Below are positions 59,998 to 64,000 of a stretch of 64,000 nt of DNA, piece by piece. Position numbers and translations under genes: made by a program. The stretch is from Endoryza sp044226045 (lineage in GTDB: Bacteria > Bacteroidota > Bacteroidia > Chitinophagales > Chitinophagaceae). Location: positions 62,001 through 126,000 of the forward strand of contig JBGAHR010000005.1 of the NCBI GenBank assembly GCA_044226045.1. Reading direction: 5' to 3'. Under the pieces are notes generated by a model. The model was not told the origin of the DNA. It saw only the letters and a program-made list of their open reading frames with translations, and made no database searches. Position 1 is the first letter of the stretch. Each line of letters begins with the position of its first letter.

Positions 59998-61245
59998 CCT
60001 CATAATTTCTGTAGCGGCTCTTTTGCCGGAATGAAGGGCTGCTTCCACCGTTCCCTGTAATGGTCCTTCGTATAATGCCTCCCCGGCAAGGAATATCCGT
60101 TCGGCCTGGGGTTTCATCAGGTATTCTTTTGCTTCCCGATAACCGGGCTTATTATAGCTGTAACCGCCCCTGATATGCGTTCTCTGATCCCACTTAAATA
60201 TCCGAAGAGATCGCAGATTGTTTTTTATTTCCGCTGGAGGTATGCCGAAAATTCCACTTAAAGAATCAGTCACTATCTCACTGAGCTGATCATTCTCCAG
60301 TTTCGACATAAAATGCGCAGACGGTCCTCCGATCCAGCCGGTCAGTAAACAACTCTGGTTGTCCTGTGTCCACCAGGTAGGTATCATTTCGTTACTCAAC
60401 ATAAATCCGACACCAGGCCGGATAGATTGCCAGATCGGACTTTTGAATTCAACAATACATTTCAGAACGGAACCAAATCCCAATTGTTCAATAGCCTGTT
60501 GAAACCGGGGGTCCATCGGATGAAAGCTGACCGAGCCAGACTGTAAAACACCTACTGAAGCAGTAAAGAGCAGTGTCTTTGCATGGAACTTTCGGTCATC
60601 GATTGTATGAGCGATTACTTCCGCTCCCTGTATTTCGATGCTGTTTACTTCCGCTCCGAACCATATTTCTGTTTTATGTTTCCTGGCTTCCTGCAGCAGA
60701 AAATTCATTAACCGGCTGTAGCCACCATCCACCCGGTATTGATGCGAAGGGTCTTCCGACCATTCATCCACCAGGGCCTTTGCGGAAGCGTTTGTAATAT
60801 CCGCCAGGTCATAGCCTTCCGCAAAACGAGTGATCCTTTCCCTGAGCATATCATACTCCCCTTCAGGAAAATACCTGTTAAGCACTTCCAGGATCGTTGT
60901 ATCTTCTTTCTCTTCAATAACCTTTTGTACAAAGCTATCGATGGGATCCATTTCATCCTCTTCCGGGAACCAAACACCATTGACAACGGGTACCATCTCG
61001 CCGACAGTTTTGTTGGCTGCGATTCCTGCCTGTTGCAGCAATTGAAACGTGATCTCCAGGTCTCCATGAATGAATTCCGCTCCGGCTTCAAACTGGAATA
61101 CGCCGGCTTTATCATACACCGAATGTATTCTTCCTCCAATGATATCAGCAGCTTCCAGAATGGCAACCGAACAGCCTTTCTCTGCCAGTTCCCGGGCTGC
61201 CATTAATCCTGCCGCGCCTGCACCAATTACCAATACATCAATCAT
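59983..61245 (-). CDS. Flavin monoamine oxidase-type FAD enzyme
   Basis: 420-residue FAD-dependent amine oxidase-like protein. The dinucleotide motif GAGAAG (8-13) is followed by ILEAADIIGGRIHSVYD and the C-terminal FAD site FLAGEALYEGPLQGTVEAAL. RVDGGYSRLMNFLLQEARKH and the aromatic segment LTGWIGGPSAHFM lie where the substrate channel is in this family. The substrate (an amine or an amino acid) is unknown. It is downstream of the carboxylesterase gene with 33 bp between them. Confidence 0.87.
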   Translation of the reverse strand: MIDVLVIGAGAAGLMAARELAEKGCSVAILEAADIIGGRIHSVYDKAGVFQFEAGAEFIHGDLEITFQLLQQAGIAANKTVGEMVPVVNGVWFPEEDEMDPIDSFVQKVIEEKEDTTILEVLNRYFPEGEYDMLRERITRFAEGYDLADITNASAKALVDEWSEDPSHQYRVDGGYSRLMNFLLQEARKHKTEIWFGAEVNSIEIQGAEVIAHTIDDRKFHAKTLLFTASVGVLQSGSVSFHPMDPRFQQAIEQLGFGSVLKCIVEFKSPIWQSIRPGVGFMLSNEMIPTWWTQDNQSCLLTGWIGGPSAHFMSKLENDQLSEIVTDSLSGIFGIPPAEIKNNLRSLRIFKWDQRTHIRGGYSYNKPGYREAKEYLMKPQAERIFLAGEALYEGPLQGTVEAALHSGKRAATEIMRLFFS

Positions 61246-61278
61246 GATAGCATCTTTATCCTTCGTATACCGATGACA

Positions 61279-62913
61279 TTATTTTTTATTACCGTAAGCC
61301 TTGTCGAGAAACTGGTATCGAGCATCGTCTGTGGCTTTGACAGACTTTGATTCTGTATTAATGACCATAATATCCGGTTGAGGATCGCCCGCCTTCGCCG
61401 CCGGCCATTCCGGCAATTTTGATCCGTTCGGGTTGCCATGAATAATAAAATTGGCAAAGTATCCCTGCATAAGCTGGGAAGTTTTAAAGTCATCTTCCGT
61501 CCATGCATAATCGGTGACCAACGACAAGTTACCCATGCAATATTCAATTTCACTGGCGTGCGGAGCGCCCAAAGGCGGCGGCAATTTTATGCCTTCGCCG
61601 TTTTTCTTTACTGTTCCACCTGCCAGGCCCGGAACCATATCCTGGTTAACGAGCGGAGGCCTCACCCGGCTGAACAGATATCTGTATACAGGCTGACTGG
61701 AATTGTTGAGATGCAGGTCGTACCATTTCCAGGTACTGTAGGAAATAAATCGGTCGGAAGCCAGGTTGGTGGCTGCCCACTCAACCTCCTTATCACTTTC
61801 CGCCGGATACAGCTTCAATACTTCTTCCCAGTTATTGGGATATTCCTGCTTCAATCTCTTCAGGTAATTGTCGCGTGTATTCGGTTGTCCATACATGAAA
61901 GCTCCGGCCGGCACTTCCGCGGAATTCCAACCCAGCAAAAGCGGAACCATGGATTGCTTCTTCGCTTCAAATATCTCCGGCAGCGAAGCTGTGAGAAAAT
62001 AATTATCAATGACCGTCGGGAACCCGAATCTTCCGGACTCTTTGTATAATTCAAATAACTCACGGGTGCTGAGCTTGCGCAATTCGGCCAGGCTGGGGTG
62101 GCCGGCTTTTTTAGCGAAATCCATTCCGTTCTTTTCAGCATCTTTCAAGGACACCGGAGCCAACGTAGGATTGATCGAGGCGCCACTTTCGCCAATAGCG
62201 CCGGCAAACATACCCTTGGATAAGGGTGAGGCCATCTGCAGACTTACCGACATCGAACCGGCAGATTCACCCGCAATGGTGACCTTTTTAGGATCGCCAC
62301 CAAAGGCCGCAATATTTTTCTGCACCCATTTCAACCCGGCAACCTGGTCGAGCAATCCGTAATTACCGGATGCCTTGTAAGGCGATTCTGCGCTCAATTC
62401 AGGATGGGCAAAAAAGCCAAACACATTGAGCCTGTAGTTGACCGTTACCACAATCATCCCTTTTTTTGCCATACTCTCTCCATCATAGCGCGGCTCCGAC
62501 CCATCACCTGCCACAAATCCACCTCCATAAAAATATACCAGCACCGGAAGGCTGCCGGTTTTACGTCCACCCGGTACCCACACATTCAGATAGAGGCAAT
62601 CTTCATTCAAACCATCAGACCGGCTCTGCATATCGCCAAATACATTTGACTGTACCGGTCTCGGCCCAAATACTTTTGTTTTCTTTACTCCCATCCATTT
62701 GTCCAGCGGCTGTGGCGCTTTCCATCGCAGCGCACCCACCGGTGGTTTGGCAAACGGAATACCAAAGAAGTACTGCATACCGGAAGTGGGATCATAATTT
62801 CCTTCTATTAAACCCGGTTCAATTTTTACCTGCACGGGAGCGTAGTTGTTTTTTTGAGCGAATAAACAGGTTGAAGAAATCATCAGCAACCCTATAACGA
62901 AGAACTTGCGCAT
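61279..62913 (-). CDS. Type-B carboxylesterase, exported
   Basis: 544-residue alpha/beta hydrolase of the carboxylesterase type B family. The ATG at 62913 gives a clean signal peptide (FFVIGLLMISSTCLFAQ); an upstream in-frame start is rejected because it lacks one and runs into the next gene. The oxyanion hole is YFYGGGFVAGDG, the nucleophile Ser is in GESAGS (about residue 215), and the His is in GAPHASEIEYCMGN. Periplasmic or secreted; the natural ester is unknown. Confidence 0.92.
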   Translation of the reverse strand: MRKFFVIGLLMISSTCLFAQKNNYAPVQVKIEPGLIEGNYDPTSGMQYFFGIPFAKPPVGALRWKAPQPLDKWMGVKKTKVFGPRPVQSNVFGDMQSRSDGLNEDCLYLNVWVPGGRKTGSLPVLVYFYGGGFVAGDGSEPRYDGESMAKKGMIVVTVNYRLNVFGFFAHPELSAESPYKASGNYGLLDQVAGLKWVQKNIAAFGGDPKKVTIAGESAGSMSVSLQMASPLSKGMFAGAIGESGASINPTLAPVSLKDAEKNGMDFAKKAGHPSLAELRKLSTRELFELYKESGRFGFPTVIDNYFLTASLPEIFEAKKQSMVPLLLGWNSAEVPAGAFMYGQPNTRDNYLKRLKQEYPNNWEEVLKLYPAESDKEVEWAATNLASDRFISYSTWKWYDLHLNNSSQPVYRYLFSRVRPPLVNQDMVPGLAGGTVKKNGEGIKLPPPLGAPHASEIEYCMGNLSLVTDYAWTEDDFKTSQLMQGYFANFIIHGNPNGSKLPEWPAAKAGDPQPDIMVINTESKSVKATDDARYQFLDKAYGNKK

Positions 62914-62966
62914 GATGAAAATGTTTTTGTAACAGAAAAGACGTAACAATAATAACTCATTTTCAA

Positions 62967-63383
62967 CTAACGCGCGTTGCAGACTCCCGACGGCGCTATC
63001 CAATGTTTCCTGCAATCCGGATGGGCCAACTGTTCCTTCGAATAGAATTCAGAGATAAACTCCTTATTTATAAAGTCCTGTTTGGGCAATTCTTCCAGTA
63101 GTTGCAACCAGTCTTTTCGGTTGGTTACAAGATAGGAACTAACCTGTAGGATATAAAACATCGTAATTGTTTCATGATAACCTGAGTGATCAGTGTTTTG
63201 ACCACCTACGGCTTCATTGTAATGCCTGATCCCATTTCGGATGCGAATAACAGCATCGGGCAGCGGAAAGTGGTAACAATACCAGAGCGCCATATAAAAA
63301 TGGGCGAGATGGGTCCATTTTTCTTTAGGATAAGTTCCGTCTTCAAATCCGGCTATCAGCTCTTTCAATTCAATATTTTTCAT
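62967..63383 (-). CDS. Conserved protein of unknown function, coupled to the Lrp gene
   Basis: 138-residue protein of a widespread but uncharacterised type: FEDGTYPKEKWTHLAHFYMA, then RIRNGIRHYNEAVGG and HSGYHETITMFYI. The His-rich conserved positions (WTHLAH, YHETIT) suggest metal or substrate binding. Its ATG overlaps the stop of the upstream Lrp-type gene by 4 bp, so translation is probably coupled and the two likely act together. Confidence 0.75.
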   Translation of the reverse strand: MKNIELKELIAGFEDGTYPKEKWTHLAHFYMALWYCYHFPLPDAVIRIRNGIRHYNEAVGGQNTDHSGYHETITMFYILQVSSYLVTNRKDWLQLLEELPKQDFINKEFISEFYSKEQLAHPDCRKHWIAPSGVCNAR

Positions 63384-63832
63384 AACCCGGAAATTTTGGC
63401 ATTCAATTCTTCCTTATAGGTATCCAGTATAATAGTAGTGTTTGTTCGGGAAACCGATTTCATCGCTTTTATCTTGTCGACCAGGAGCGACTCCAACGAT
63501 TTAGTATCCCTGACGAGTACCTTTAACAACAAATCAAAATCACCTGCTGCATGGTGGCATTCCAGCACTTCCGGCATTTCCGAAAAAAGCTGACGGACAT
63601 TTTCTGTTTTGCTGTGATTCAGCCAGACCTGTATAAATGCCAGCAGTTGCAATCCCATTTTTTCCCTGTTGATACGGATAGTATAGCGATCGATCATACC
63701 AGCCTGATCGAGCTTACGAAGGCGACTGGTTACAGCAGGCAAAGACAAGTTTACTTTCCTGGCAATATTGGCACCGGAAGTGCGGGCATTCTGAACAAGG
63801 GTCATTAATATTTTTACATCCAGTTTATCCAT
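63380..63832 (-). CDS. Lrp/AsnC family transcriptional regulator
   Basis: 150-residue feast/famine regulator. The helix-turn-helix is in MDKLDVKILMTLVQNARTSG and SLPAVTSRLRKLDQAGMIDRY (about 1-50), followed by the RAM ligand domain (about 65-145, with CHHAAGDFDLLLKVLV and LVDKIKAMKSVSRTNTTI). It is first in a two-gene operon with the unknown 138-residue protein. A palindrome lies just ahead of its promoter, suggesting autoregulation. Confidence 0.93.
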   Translation of the reverse strand: MDKLDVKILMTLVQNARTSGANIARKVNLSLPAVTSRLRKLDQAGMIDRYTIRINREKMGLQLLAFIQVWLNHSKTENVRQLFSEMPEVLECHHAAGDFDLLLKVLVRDTKSLESLLVDKIKAMKSVSRTNTTIILDTYKEELNAKISGL

Positions 63833-63852
63833 CTGTTTGTCAATTTAAAGCA

Positions 63853-63882
63853 CAAATGTAGTTTTCTGTATACTTTATATAC
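63853..63882 (-). promoter_or_regulatory. Promoter and operator candidate of the Lrp gene
   Basis: The -7 box TACATTTG (minus strand, 63860-63853) fits TAnnTTTG, 20 bp before the ATG. Directly upstream, GTATA-CTTTA-TATAC (63868-63882) is a perfect 5+5 inverted repeat with a 5-nt centre, a layout seen at Lrp-type sites. The remaining 118 bp of the window show nothing else. Confidence 0.5.
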
Positions 63883-64000
63883 CTGATTCGGTATAATTCA
63901 AGCCATTATTCCGTATTATTTAATTTTTACTTAATAAACGATTGCGAAGGTTTCTCAAATGCCTATTTTTCAAAAGATTTCAACAGGACATTGTCCTGAT

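Overview
The window reads as chromosomal DNA from a member of the Bacteroidota, most likely family Chitinophagaceae. The evidence is a SusC/SusD pair, a TonB-linked receptor, a type IX secretion sorting domain, the Bacteroidota LptD/OstA/MlaD cluster, LytTR-type regulation, and several upstream boxes matching the TAnnTTTG -7 element of this phylum. I see no phage and no CRISPR array. Genus and species cannot be fixed from the sequence alone.

Layout. 1-5036: purC (cut by the window edge), a TonB-dependent receptor and ychF. 5164-7172: a SpmA/SpmB fusion, then a 770-bp gene-free island made of hexamer, heptamer and octamer repeat tracts, a 79-bp direct repeat and a perfect hairpin. 7256-14389, minus strand: a DeoR-type regulator, then SusC, SusD and two DUF4397 lipoproteins as one operon. 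14528-23164: an envelope block with a small barrel protein, OstA, MlaD and amidase on the minus strand facing LptD, followed by plsC and ung. 23194-30000: an AT-rich accessory stretch with an orphan gene, a higBA toxin-antitoxin pair, a T9SS cargo protein, a LytTR regulator with a degenerate receiver, and a PIN-domain toxin-antitoxin pair lying between two nearly identical tRNA-Arg genes.

30430-40524 is a potassium-uptake operon: two unannotated membrane microproteins, kdpF, kdpA, kdpB, kdpC, an outer-membrane porin, a KdpD sensor module lacking a kinase, a separate membrane histidine kinase, and an NtrC-type sigma-54 activator where KdpE would normally be. 40583-46225 carries housekeeping genes (pcm, a PyrR-like phosphoribosyltransferase, a DUF2279 protein, a phosphohexomutase, an OmpH/Skp chaperone, an NnrU/ICMT-like membrane protein). 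46257-50939, minus strand: a nucleoside-type MFS transporter, a Gfo/Idh/MocA oxidoreductase broken by an internal deletion, and a PQQ dehydrogenase with a cytochrome c insert. 51126-54441 is hutH-hutU for histidine degradation. 54627-63832 is a mixed set of small stress, envelope and catabolic genes ending in an Lrp-type regulator.

The most unusual signals are non-coding. Short-period (6, 7 and 8 bp) degenerate repeat tracts sit just downstream of stop codons, and at two distant loci they form the same converging pair of heptad arrays. Next are the kdp operon wired to a sigma-54 activator, the tRNA-flanked toxin-antitoxin cassette, and the freshly broken oxidoreductase.
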